NCBI RefSeq assembly: GCF_027594745.1
Contig: NZ_CP110854.1
Coordinates: forward strand, 682,001-746,000
Length of the DNA: 64,000 nucleotides
Reading direction: 5' to 3'
From: Saprospira grandis
GTDB taxonomy: Bacteria > Bacteroidota > Bacteroidia > Chitinophagales > Saprospiraceae
Both the position numbers and the translations under genes were made by a program. How positions within the stretch are numbered: the first letter of the stretch is position 1; every line of letters begins with the position of its first letter. Shown piece by piece: positions 35,341-43,973 of the stretch. The notes below the pieces were generated by a model that did not search any database, was not told the DNA's origin, and saw only the letters and a list, made by a program, of their open reading frames with translations.

Positions 35341-36243
35341 CTACTTCACAATATCCAAAAGCTCAATTTCGAAGACCAAAATAGAGTTGGCGGGAATTTT
35401 TGGACGAGCTTGAGGGCCATAAGCCAAGCCAGAGGGAATATATACTCTCCATTTGGCGCCAGTGCCCATCATGGGCAAAATCTCTTGCCAGCCCTTAATT
35501 ACCCCCTGAATAGGAAACTCAGCAGGCTCGCCACGTTCAACAGAACTGTCAAAAACAGAACCGTCTAGCAAAGTACCGTGGTAGTGCGTGCGCACCTTAT
35601 CCGTAATGACGGGTTTGGGTCCTTTACCCTCTTTGAGCACTTCATACTGGATGCCAGAAGGCAGGCTAATGATCTTATCATTTTCCTTGGCATTCTTTTC
35701 AAAAAATGCTTTTTCCTGCTCTTTTACCTTTTGGGCCATTTCTGCCTGCATCTTTTGGTAGGCTGTATTGATAATCTGCTGGGCATTTTCGCCAGTCATG
35801 CTAGGCGCGCCCTCAAAAACAGAGGTAAAGCCGTTATTGAAGCCTTCATAATCAAAGCTATTGCCATCGAGCATTCCTTGCGATTTCACATTGAATCCCA
35901 CCATAAAGCCAAACTCCGCCGAGAAATTCTCGGGGGCTTCGGGCATAGGGTTTCCAGATTGCTTGGCGGCGGCACAGCCTCCCATATACTGTTGGATTTT
36001 TGGACCAACTGTTTGCATTTGGAAGGGCTCCTCCCCTTTCATGGCAGCTTGAAAGTTTGTTGTAAACTCAGCAACATTCAAGACATCGGCAGTAAGGCCA
36101 GCGCCATTGATCAGATCATTAGCGATATAGACACCAAAGGCCTCTGCAAAGCGCTCTGTTGTTTGTTGTTCTTTTTCTGTTTGGGCCATTGCGCCAAGAT
36201 TGGCGAGAAAGAGGAAAAAAAGCCCGAGGGTTGTCATTTTCAT
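35341..36243 (-). CDS. FKBP-type peptidyl-prolyl isomerase, periplasmic, tandem copy 1
   Basis: 300 residues. Sec signal peptide (MKMTTLGLFFLFLANLGAMAQ) without a lipobox, so soluble periplasmic or secreted. A long FKBP_N helical domain (about 28-185), then the FKBP domain (about 195-300) with VRTHYHGTLLDGSVFDSS, GWQEILPMMG, IPSGLAYG and LVFEIELL. From about residue 60 onward it is almost identical to the next gene upstream (36327), including an identical block around QMQTVGPKIQQYMGG. This marks a recent duplication. The duplicate lost or gained the lipid anchor. An 83-bp spacer with a terminator separates the two genes. Confidence 0.93.
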   Translation of the reverse strand: MKMTTLGLFFLFLANLGAMAQTEKEQQTTERFAEAFGVYIANDLINGAGLTADVLNVAEFTTNFQAAMKGEEPFQMQTVGPKIQQYMGGCAAAKQSGNPMPEAPENFSAEFGFMVGFNVKSQGMLDGNSFDYEGFNNGFTSVFEGAPSMTGENAQQIINTAYQKMQAEMAQKVKEQEKAFFEKNAKENDKIISLPSGIQYEVLKEGKGPKPVITDKVRTHYHGTLLDGSVFDSSVERGEPAEFPIQGVIKGWQEILPMMGTGAKWRVYIPSGLAYGPQARPKIPANSILVFEIELLDIVK

Positions 36244-36260
36244 TTTAGCGAGTTATAGTT

Positions 36261-36297
36261 AAAAAAATACTTCTGCAGCTATATAGCTACAGAAGTA
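36261..36297 (-). terminator. Intrinsic terminator of the 36327 FKBP gene
   Basis: Minus strand TACTTCTG-t-AGCT-ata-TAGCT-g-CAGAAGTA followed by six or seven T. Confidence 0.85.
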
Positions 36298-36326
36298 CCT
36301 TTTAGTTACAAAAAATGGGAAGTCAT

Positions 36327-37292
36327 CTACTTCACAATATCCAAAAGCTCAATTTCGAAGACCAAAATAGAGTTGGCGGGAATTTTTGGGCGGCCTTGAG
36401 GGCCATAAGCCAAGCCAGAGGGAATATACACTCTCCATTTGGCTCCAGTGCCCATCATGGGCAAAACCTCTTGCCAGCCCTTAATTACGCCCTGAATGGG
36501 AAACTCGGCGGGTTGGCCACGGTCCACAGAACTATCGAAGACAGAACCGTCCGTTAGCATTCCGTGGTAGTGCGTGCGCACCTTATCCGTAATGACGGGT
36601 TTGGGTCCTTTACCCTCTTTGAGCACTTCATACTGGATGCCAGAAGGCAAGCTGATGATCTTATCATTTTCCTTGGCATTTTTTTCAAAAAACGCTTTTT
36701 CCTGCGCCTTTACCTTTTGGGCCATTTCTGCCTGCATCTTTTGGTTGGCCGTGTTAATAATCTGCTGGGCATTTTCGCCAGTCATGCTAGGTGCGCCTTC
36801 AAAAACAGAGGCAAAGCCCTTATTGAAGCCTTCAAAATCAAAGCTATTGCCATCGAGCATCCCTTGCGATTTTACATTAAAGCCCACTAGAAAGCCCAAC
36901 TCCGCCGAGAAATTTTCGGGGGCTTCGGGCATAGGGTTTCCAGATTGCTTGGCGGCGGCACAGCCTCCCATATACTGTTGGATTTTTGGACCAACTGTTT
37001 GCATTTGGAAGGGCTCCTCCCCTTTCATGGCAGCTTGAAAGTTTGTTGTAAACTCAACAACATTCAAGACATCGGCAGTAAGGCCTGGACCATTCATGAG
37101 TTCACTGGCGAGATTTACGCCAAAGGCCTCGCCCAAATTGCCAGTAAGAGCGGGGGCATCGGTAGCGGCTTTTTCTTCCATTTGCTCTAGGTTTTCGCCT
37201 AGTTCTGCCGCACCGGCTTTTTCTTTATCTTCTGTACAGCCAACAAGGCCCAAACCAGCTGCTAGAGCCAGTACTAAAAACTGTTTTTTCAT
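36327..37292 (-). CDS. FKBP-type peptidyl-prolyl isomerase, lipoprotein, tandem copy 2
   Basis: 321 residues from ATG 37292; the open frame begins 14 codons earlier but only the inner start gives a lipoprotein signal (LVLALAAGLGLVGC, lipobox LVGC). An acidic linker (about 20-45) is followed by the same FKBP_N and FKBP domains as the 35341 protein, with near-identical sequence over about 240 residues. It is probably tethered to the outer or inner membrane facing the periplasm. It begins 19 bp after the stop of the 37312 FKBP gene, so those two are co-transcribed. Substrate proteins are unknown; surface and T9SS cargo are obvious candidates. Confidence 0.93.
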   Translation of the reverse strand: MKKQFLVLALAAGLGLVGCTEDKEKAGAAELGENLEQMEEKAATDAPALTGNLGEAFGVNLASELMNGPGLTADVLNVVEFTTNFQAAMKGEEPFQMQTVGPKIQQYMGGCAAAKQSGNPMPEAPENFSAELGFLVGFNVKSQGMLDGNSFDFEGFNKGFASVFEGAPSMTGENAQQIINTANQKMQAEMAQKVKAQEKAFFEKNAKENDKIISLPSGIQYEVLKEGKGPKPVITDKVRTHYHGMLTDGSVFDSSVDRGQPAEFPIQGVIKGWQEVLPMMGTGAKWRVYIPSGLAYGPQGRPKIPANSILVFEIELLDIVK

Positions 37293-37311
37293 TTTATTTA
37301 GGATTATTATT

Positions 37312-38040
37312 TTAGTTGATAGAAAGCAACTCAATTTCGAAAATCAGGATAGAATTAGGGGGAATATTGCCTACGGCCTGGCTACCATAGCCCAAAGCAG
37401 AAGGGATATACACCTTCCATTTAGAGCCTGTGGGCATCAGTTGTAGAATCTCCTGCCAGCCTTGGATCACGCCACCGACGGGAAAAGTAGCGGGTTGGCC
37501 GCGTTCTACAGAGCTATCGAAGACAGTTCCATTGGTAAGCATACCATGATAATGAGTAGTCACGCTACTTTCTGCAGTAGGTTTTTCGCCTTCGCCAGCT
37601 GTCAGGACTTCATATTGAATACCTGACTCTAGGGTAATAATATTCTTATTATTTTTGGCATTATCGGCTAGCCAAGTTTTTTCCTCGGCCAGTTTGGCTT
37701 CTGCCTGAGCGGCTTGTACAGCCTCCATGCGGGCCATAAAGCGTTCTTGAGCTTGGTCCATCATTTCGGGATCTAGTTCAGTTTCTAGAGCCTTCATGAT
37801 CCCTGCGGCAATTTCTTCTGCAGACAAAGAGTCTTTGGGGATCCCTTGCATAGCAATACTAGCGCCCACCAAAAGGCCATAATTATAGCTAAGGCCCAGG
37901 CTGTCTACCTGTACCGTTTTTTGTTTTTTTCTACGCTTTTTCTTGCGTCTTTGGGCCGAGGCCTCGGGAGTCATGCTCAACATGATAAAAAGGAGCAAAA
38001 GAGCGGCGCCCCAAGAAGAGGCATTCATAGATAATTTCAT
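37312..38040 (-). CDS. FKBP-type peptidyl-prolyl isomerase, exported, basic linker
   Basis: 242 residues from ATG 38040 (MKLSMNASSWG); a start at 38076 adds 12 residues and weakens the leader. The signal peptide ends near EASAQ and is followed by an unusual cluster of Arg/Lys (RRKKKRRKKQK), which may bind acidic polymers or membrane phosphates. FKBP_N domain begins LSYNYGLLVGASI; the FKBP domain has VTTHYHGMLTNGTVFDSS, GWQEILQLMP, IPSALGYG and LIFEIELL. First gene of a two-gene unit with 36327. Of the five FKBPs in the window it is closer to the 21755 type than to the 35341/36327 pair. Confidence 0.92.
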   Translation of the reverse strand: MKLSMNASSWGAALLLLFIMLSMTPEASAQRRKKKRRKKQKTVQVDSLGLSYNYGLLVGASIAMQGIPKDSLSAEEIAAGIMKALETELDPEMMDQAQERFMARMEAVQAAQAEAKLAEEKTWLADNAKNNKNIITLESGIQYEVLTAGEGEKPTAESSVTTHYHGMLTNGTVFDSSVERGQPATFPVGGVIQGWQEILQLMPTGSKWKVYIPSALGYGSQAVGNIPPNSILIFEIELLSIN

Positions 38041-38083
38041 ATAAGATAGGATTGTAGAGATGGCCCTAAAGGCCATAAAACAG

Positions 38084-38120
38084 AAGGCTCGTCTGTCCAG
38101 AAAGGAGCAAAACGAGCCTT
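38084..38120 (-). terminator. Possible weak terminator of the ABC-F gene
   Basis: AAGGCTCGT and ACGAGCCTT are perfectly complementary across a 19-nt loop, 20 bp after the stop on the minus strand; no strong T run follows. Confidence 0.4.
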
Positions 38121-38140
38121 AGCATAGTGAAAGTTATGAT

Positions 38141-39775
38141 TTAGGCCTTAACTTCTTGGCCATATAGTAGTGCCCGCTGCTCCTTAACGCTAGGATCGCG
38201 GAGATAATCATCATAAGGCATCAGCTTATCGATAATTCCGTTGGGGGTAATTTCAATAATTCTGTTGGCAATAGTTTGCACAAACTGATGATCTGAAGAG
38301 GTAAAGAAAATATAGCCGGGGAACTCCACCAAAGACTCGTTGAGCTTTGTGATTGATTCTAGATCAAGGTGAGAAGTGGGTTCATCCAAAACCAGGGCAT
38401 TTCCCTCTTCTAGCATGAGGCGAGAGAGCAAACAGCGCACTTTTTCACCTCCAGAAAGGACCTTAGCTGACTTTTGGGTTTCTTCTCCAGAGAAGAGCAT
38501 ACGGCCAAGGAAGCCACGGATAAAGGTTTCGTCTTTTTCTTCAGAATACTGGCGCAACCAATCGACTAGATTGAGGTCTACATCAAAGTAGTGATTATTT
38601 TCGTTGGGCAAATAAGAAGGGGTTACGGTAACGCCCCAGTTAATGCTGCCTGAATCGGCTTGTACGTCCTGTTCTCCAGCCAAACACTCTAAGAACTTAG
38701 AGACGGCCAAGCTATTTTTAGACAAAAAGGCGATTTTTTGGTCTCTTTGAACGGTAAAGTTGACCTTATCAAAAAGGACCTCTCCGCCTAGGCTCATCTT
38801 AAGATCGCGCACCTCTAGGATTTGGTCTCCTACCTCACGGTTTTGCTTAAAGATAATACCGGGATAGCGGCGAGTAGAAGGCTTAATTTCGTCTAGATTA
38901 AGTTTCTCCAAAGCCTTTTTCCGAGAAGTGGCCTGTTTGGCCTTAGAGGCATTGGCTGAAAAGCGCTGGATAAACTCGGTGAGCTCCTTGCGTTTTTGCT
39001 CCGTCTTTTTATTCTTATCGGCCATTTGGCGAGCGGCCAACTGGCTAGACTCATACCAGAAAGTATAGTTACCCGTATGTAGATTGATTCGCATACGGTC
39101 TACATCGGCGATATGGGTACAAACGGCATCGAGGAAGTGACGGTCGTGAGAAACCACAATAACGGTATTTCTGAAATCAGCCAAGAAATCCTCTAGCCAC
39201 ATGATGGTTTCTGCATCCAAGTCGTTGGTGGGCTCATCGAGAATCAACACATCGGGATTACCATAAAGGGCTTGGGCCAAGAGCACCCGTACCTTTTGGC
39301 TGGTATTGAGCTCTTTCATGGGCTTATGGTGTAGTTCTTCGGCTACGCCCAAATTACTTAGGAGTTCGGCTGCATCGCTTTCTGCAGACCAGCCGCCCAT
39401 TTCTTCAAAATCGGCGCTTAGTTCTCCGGCGCGCATACCGTCGGCCTCGCTAAAATCGGGCTTGAGGTAAATTTGGTCCAGCTCTACTTTGGTATCGTAT
39501 AGCTTTTTGTGGCCCATCATGACCGTATCTAAAACGGCAAATTCGTCATAGGCGAAATGGTCCTGCTTAAGCACAGACATCCGTGTACCGGGTTCTAGAG
39601 AAATTTGCCCGGTGGTGGCATCTAGCTCTCCAGATAAAATTTTGAGGAAGGTTGATTTTCCGGCTCCATTGGCCCCAATAACGCCGTAGCAATTGCCGGT
39701 AGAAAAAACAACATTCACCTCATCAAAAAGGATGCGTTTGCCGAAACGCATAGAAAGATTGCTGACAGTTAGCAT
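38141..39775 (-). CDS. ABC-F ATPase, YbiT-like, with degenerate second Walker A
   Basis: 544 residues, soluble, two ABC domains joined by the ABC-F linker, like E. coli YbiT in length and in segments such as RFSANASKAKQATSR. The first domain is intact: GANGAGKS (34-41), LNTSQKVRVLLAQAL, LILDEPTNDLD and the SHDRHFL switch. The second keeps the signature LSGGEKVR and LVLDEPTSHLD, but the P-loop at 350-361 reads LSKNSLAVSKFL, without the GxxGxGKS glycines, and the switch is SSDHQF instead of SHDREF. ABC-F proteins act on the ribosome E site in translation control. Here the second site probably cannot hydrolyse ATP normally. A TAACTTTG box lies upstream at 39824-39831. Confidence 0.93.
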   Translation of the reverse strand: MLTVSNLSMRFGKRILFDEVNVVFSTGNCYGVIGANGAGKSTFLKILSGELDATTGQISLEPGTRMSVLKQDHFAYDEFAVLDTVMMGHKKLYDTKVELDQIYLKPDFSEADGMRAGELSADFEEMGGWSAESDAAELLSNLGVAEELHHKPMKELNTSQKVRVLLAQALYGNPDVLILDEPTNDLDAETIMWLEDFLADFRNTVIVVSHDRHFLDAVCTHIADVDRMRINLHTGNYTFWYESSQLAARQMADKNKKTEQKRKELTEFIQRFSANASKAKQATSRKKALEKLNLDEIKPSTRRYPGIIFKQNREVGDQILEVRDLKMSLGGEVLFDKVNFTVQRDQKIAFLSKNSLAVSKFLECLAGEQDVQADSGSINWGVTVTPSYLPNENNHYFDVDLNLVDWLRQYSEEKDETFIRGFLGRMLFSGEETQKSAKVLSGGEKVRCLLSRLMLEEGNALVLDEPTSHLDLESITKLNESLVEFPGYIFFTSSDHQFVQTIANRIIEITPNGIIDKLMPYDDYLRDPSVKEQRALLYGQEVKA

Positions 39776-39823
39776 TTATGGTTGGTTTGTGGCGGTGTTC
39801 AAATGATTTCACTTAGTTGGCCG

Positions 39824-39863
39824 CAAAGTTACTGATTTATCATTGGATTTCCTGATATCCAAT
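39824..39863 (-). promoter_or_regulatory. Candidate -7 box and nearby inverted repeat upstream of the ABC-F gene
   Basis: Minus strand TAACTTTG (39824-39831) fits TAnnTTTG; no TTTG at the expected distance. Just upstream, ATTGGAT (39842-39848) and ATCCAAT (39857-39863) form an inverted repeat spanning the -33 region, a possible operator. Confidence 0.45.
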
Positions 39864-40023
39864 TGAATTTAGCAGTTTTAGGGGGGAAGTTGTTGTTTCT
39901 AAGGCTATTTAGCTCTGCTTAGTCCTGCTTATTGGTTCTTTTTAGGGCTAAAGCAGGAGCACCAAAAATAGCTAATGATCCATCTCTTAAGAGAGAACTT
40001 ATTCCCTCATTTTAAACATAAGT

Positions 40024-42429
40024 ATGCCTTTCCTATTCAAAAGACAGATTGAGACGAGTTTGCTTAGACTATTTGTTTGTCTATCCTTATTTGCTCCCCT
40101 TTACCATTTGCATGCACAAGCTCCATGGCAAAAACAGCTGAGGACGAAGGAAGAAAAACTTTCTAGCTTAGAATATATCTATGCCCAAACAGACAGGACA
40201 ATTTACCGTCCTGGAGAAACTATTTGGTTTACGGCCTATTTATTTGGGGCTCAAAAAGGGCTAGCGCCTCCATCTCAATATATCTATGCTCAACTTATTG
40301 GTCCAGATGGGGCAGTAAAAGAAGAATTTCGTTTAGAGGTAATTAACAGAACCGCTAGAGGTTGTTTTCAGCTAGCTAAAACGGCAGTGATCGGGGGCTA
40401 CCAACTTCAATTGTATAGCCAATGGCAAAAAAATTTTGGTACAGCCCTCTTCTTCAAAAAAGAGCTAAAAATAGAGTCTTTAGGTCCTTCATCAGAGCAA
40501 GCTATTGGCAGTCAAAGAAAAAAACAAAAGAAAATTCAACTGCAGTTTCACCCTGAAGGGGGCTACTTACTTGCAAACTGTGCTAACCGATTAGCAATAA
40601 AAACAGTAGATGAAAAAGGCCGTAGTGTAGCGATTAAAGCCGTCCTGCTTAACCAGAAAAAGGAGGTCCTAGCCCAATATGAAACTTATCATGCGGGAAT
40701 TGGAAGCTTAGTGTTTAGCCCTCAGCAAAATGAAAATTATACGCTTAAGGTACTAAGCCCTATTGAAAAAGAATACCCCCTGCCTAAAATCAGAAATAAA
40801 GGGCTACATTTGAGCTGCTTAAAGCAAGAAAATCAAGTTTTAAGCATCAATGTTTTTAGTACTAAGCAAAGGCCTGTAGAACTACTTATAGAACAGGCTG
40901 AAGGGCTACTAATAAAGAAAAAGCTAGAACTAAAAAAGGGGAATCAACAATACCTGATTTCCTTGAAAGATGGCCAAAAAGGCTTAGCTCAATTAAGTCT
41001 GCGTAAAGTAAAAGGCCCTAAGCTCCTACAAAGGATATTTTTTCTTCAGCAAGAAGAGGTGCAGTATTTAGTCCATAAAAAGCTCGACTACAAAAAGGAT
41101 AGTTCGCTTTTAAGGCTTCAACTAAAAGATGCCGATAACCGACCACTGCAAGCACAATTATCATTTGCTCTAACCATAGAGGAGGAAAAAAGGCCTCGAG
41201 ATGAAGAACATCTTTTATCCTACAGCTTGCTATCTATACCTTTAAGTATTCCAATTGAGCAAGCTGGTTTTTATCTAAATAAGGCCAACCCAAAAGCAGA
41301 TAGCGCTCTGGACAACTTACTGCTTAGCCAGAGCTGGGCAGCGCTGCATCCGCTTCAGCCTGCTCAAGCAAAGATTAAACTTAGTTATCCGGCAGAGGTA
41401 GGCGGACAATTAAGAGCCCTACTGTTTTGGCGCAAACTTCCGCTGGCCCACAAAAAAGTTGCTATTTATGATAGTAGTGGAACAAAAATCCTTCAAAAAA
41501 TAAAAACAAATGCTCAAGGTGAAATCTATTGGGAAGAGGATGAATTTCAGGAAGACCTCATCGTAAAAATCAACCATTATGGCTACCGGCTTTCTAAAAA
41601 GATTTATTACCGTCCGCCCTGTCCTCCTTACAGTAAAACAATTACAAAAAACGCAGGCCTATCAAATCAACTAAGTGCAAAGGTTCTCGATTATAAAGGA
41701 GAGCCTATGTACTATCTGTTTATAGATCTCTGTAGAGAAAATGAATGCAAGACCATTCAAACTAGTTGGGATGGGACCTTTAAGCTAGATTCTTTAGTCC
41801 CAGGGCGCTATGATTTACACATTAGAGGAAGAGAGCATGAAGAGCTGTTCTTTAATAATATTTGCTTAGCTGCAGATGATAGCCTCCAACTAACAGTCTC
41901 CTATGAAGGCTTAGGGCTAGAATCTAAATCAGAAGTTAATTCAGGAGTGCTTATACATTATACGCCAGTCCCCTATACTAAAGCAGAAGTCGAGTCTTGT
42001 CCTCCAAACCTCAATGATCCGATTAGCTATAATGGTTTGATTAGAATGGAAGAAGGCATTGAAAGACGCCCAGCCTTCTTAGGAGAAGTTGGAGAAGCAT
42101 CTAATTATGCGGCCTTCTACAGAGCACAAGGAAAAGCCTACTATTACGAAACGCATTCCAAACAGCGTGAATCTCAACCTTATTTGCGTTTTCGTATCCC
42201 ATCTTCTGGATTAAAATGGCTTAATGCACAGCATGGGAGCCCTAATGTATTTCCTTCTCGTCCCTTTTATTCAGAAAACAATAAAACCATCCTTTGGCAA
42301 GCGAAAATTGAGACCAACGAACTAGGGCAGCTAGATATCCCTTACCCCAAAAGTCCAGAAAAGTATCGTTTAATCATAGAAGGTATCGGTAAAAATGGTG
42401 AGTTGATTTACTGGGAGCAGCAGCTTTAG
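40024..42429 (+). CDS. Secreted MG2-domain (macroglobulin-like) protein
   Basis: 801 residues. Signal peptide up to about residue 32 (FVCLSLFAPLYHLHAQA). The first domain (about 45-150) has YAQTDRTIYRPGETIWFTAYL, the pattern of MG2 macroglobulin domains found in many Bacteroidota surface proteins near TonB receptors. The rest is predicted beta-rich with a carboxypeptidase-regulatory-like segment near 555-620 (KVLDYKGEPMYYLFIDL ... GTFKLDSLVPGRYDLHIRG). No thioester or protease-bait motif was recognised. There is no obvious C-terminal T9SS signal. Base use is visibly more A-rich than that of its neighbours. It is convergent with the PepSY gene. Role unknown. Confidence 0.8.
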   Translation: MPFLFKRQIETSLLRLFVCLSLFAPLYHLHAQAPWQKQLRTKEEKLSSLEYIYAQTDRTIYRPGETIWFTAYLFGAQKGLAPPSQYIYAQLIGPDGAVKEEFRLEVINRTARGCFQLAKTAVIGGYQLQLYSQWQKNFGTALFFKKELKIESLGPSSEQAIGSQRKKQKKIQLQFHPEGGYLLANCANRLAIKTVDEKGRSVAIKAVLLNQKKEVLAQYETYHAGIGSLVFSPQQNENYTLKVLSPIEKEYPLPKIRNKGLHLSCLKQENQVLSINVFSTKQRPVELLIEQAEGLLIKKKLELKKGNQQYLISLKDGQKGLAQLSLRKVKGPKLLQRIFFLQQEEVQYLVHKKLDYKKDSSLLRLQLKDADNRPLQAQLSFALTIEEEKRPRDEEHLLSYSLLSIPLSIPIEQAGFYLNKANPKADSALDNLLLSQSWAALHPLQPAQAKIKLSYPAEVGGQLRALLFWRKLPLAHKKVAIYDSSGTKILQKIKTNAQGEIYWEEDEFQEDLIVKINHYGYRLSKKIYYRPPCPPYSKTITKNAGLSNQLSAKVLDYKGEPMYYLFIDLCRENECKTIQTSWDGTFKLDSLVPGRYDLHIRGREHEELFFNNICLAADDSLQLTVSYEGLGLESKSEVNSGVLIHYTPVPYTKAEVESCPPNLNDPISYNGLIRMEEGIERRPAFLGEVGEASNYAAFYRAQGKAYYYETHSKQRESQPYLRFRIPSSGLKWLNAQHGSPNVFPSRPFYSENNKTILWQAKIETNELGQLDIPYPKSPEKYRLIIEGIGKNGELIYWEQQL

Positions 42430-42472
42430 CCAAACTTCCCCTAGTCCGCTTATAAGCAGCGAACGCTCATTT

Positions 42473-42595
42473 GGCTGAGGGATGGGAAGGGGGGCCGCAG
42501 GCCCGACCAAGGGCGGAACGAAGTGGAGCCCGCAGGGCCGAGCAGACCTGCGAGCCCGGGACAGCCCGACCCAAGCGAAGCGCAGGGGCAGCCCC
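42473..42595 (-). repeat. Structured intergenic element, copy 10 (terminal pair TG/CA)
   Basis: Sense strand starts GGGGCTGCCCC, ends CCCTCAGCC. Hairpins GGGC-(13 nt)-GCCC and GGGCC-tgc-GGCCC. It follows the PepSY gene stop by 28 bp, with no terminator between. Confidence 0.82.
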
Positions 42596-42623
42596 AAAAA
42601 ATAATCTCTATTAAAAAGCAGTT

Positions 42624-43853
42624 TTATTTGCAGTAATTAAGTTTACTACTTTTAGTTATCCATTCAATGGCGACAATGAGCAACAGACTAAGGCCAAAGA
42701 GGGGGAATAATAGGCCTAGTAAGGCAATCAGGCCATAAAGGAGGTAAGGTTTTTTGAAGTTGCGGTTTTGGCTGGGGAAGCCCCAATTGCCCTTGGTTTT
42801 TCTGTAGAGGTAACTGGCTAAGGCGAACAGGCTAGAAAAGAATAGAGAAATGCCCATAATTAGGACGAGTAGAAAGTTCCAATAGCCAAATTCGCCTTGA
42901 TGAAAAGCCATCAGCCAGAGTCGGGTTTTCATTAGGGGGCCGATATCGGTCCAGCCGCCACGGTAGAGGACTTCTCCGCTGTAAGCATCTAGATGGAACA
43001 TTACTTTTTTCTCCAAAGCTACTTGCTTATTGCTTAAACTGTATACTCCTTTGGCTGAATTAGGTAAGCCCAAGCTCAATTCTCCTTCAACCTGCAGTTG
43101 CTCTACAATTTGAATAACTTCATCAAGGGATAGGGCTGTAGTTTGAGGGGTTGATTGCCAAGAGCGGGCAGACCATTCTTTTGGGAAGCCTGTATTTGTT
43201 TTCTTTTGGATAAACTTAAAGGCGCCGCCCCAAACATCTGTCCATGGCAAGCCACCAAAGAGCAGCAAGAGAAGCGGGATGGCAAAAATGGCCGATAAAT
43301 AGCTGTGTAGTCCTATTACTAATTGTCGTTTTCCCTTCCTCATATTCTTATACTGCTGCCAATTGGGCCAAAACAAATATAGGCCTGTAATGATTAAGAC
43401 AATCATCCAGCAAGCCACTAGCTCCACGAGTTTGGTTCCATATCCTCCAAGCAATAATTCGCCATGCAGTTTTCGGACCTTATAGCTATCGGTTTCTTTC
43501 AAGGCATATTGATAGCTCAGTGTTCCTTGATAAGGGTTAATATATGCAAATGCTTTACCGCCAAAACGTCCATGAGAAAAAACGCTATATTGTTCATTAG
43601 ACAAGCCTAGTTCAACAGTTTGCGGAAGCAATTCCCAGTCTTCTTTTAGCTGATCCCATTGCTCTTGCCAGCTCTTTTTTTCTGCCAACTGTTCTATCTG
43701 AGGGAGCTTTTGGGCCAATTGATCTTCTTCATAAGCATCTTTAAATAAATAAAGGACGCCTGTAAACGCTAAGAGCAGAATGACTGGCAGGCTAAATAGC
43801 CCTCCTATAAAATGCCAACGCCAAACCCAAGCAAACAACTGTCTGTTTTTCAT
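42624..43853 (-). CDS. PepSY-associated transmembrane protein
   Basis: 409 residues. Membrane helices near 15-35 (GGLFSLPVILLLAFTGVLYLF), 155-175, 190-210, 325-350 and 380-405, with a PepSY-type periplasmic segment between helices. The N-terminal RWHFIGG places a His at the membrane edge, as in PepSY_TM proteins linked to iron or siderophore uptake, where it is thought to take part in electron transfer for ferric reduction. It lies 120 bp downstream of the TonB receptor in the same orientation, so an operon is likely. This supports a metal-acquisition role for the pair. The precise reaction is unproven. Confidence 0.87.
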   Translation of the reverse strand: MKNRQLFAWVWRWHFIGGLFSLPVILLLAFTGVLYLFKDAYEEDQLAQKLPQIEQLAEKKSWQEQWDQLKEDWELLPQTVELGLSNEQYSVFSHGRFGGKAFAYINPYQGTLSYQYALKETDSYKVRKLHGELLLGGYGTKLVELVACWMIVLIITGLYLFWPNWQQYKNMRKGKRQLVIGLHSYLSAIFAIPLLLLLFGGLPWTDVWGGAFKFIQKKTNTGFPKEWSARSWQSTPQTTALSLDEVIQIVEQLQVEGELSLGLPNSAKGVYSLSNKQVALEKKVMFHLDAYSGEVLYRGGWTDIGPLMKTRLWLMAFHQGEFGYWNFLLVLIMGISLFFSSLFALASYLYRKTKGNWGFPSQNRNFKKPYLLYGLIALLGLLFPLFGLSLLLIVAIEWITKSSKLNYCK

Positions 43854-43973
43854 GATATAAATGATATGGGGCCTGTATGCAAATTAGAGTCTAGCGATCT
43901 CATTATTGCTCAAGGCCCCAATGATAAAGAAAATAGAAATGATTTCGAGCCAGTTTATTAGCTGTACAAAAAA

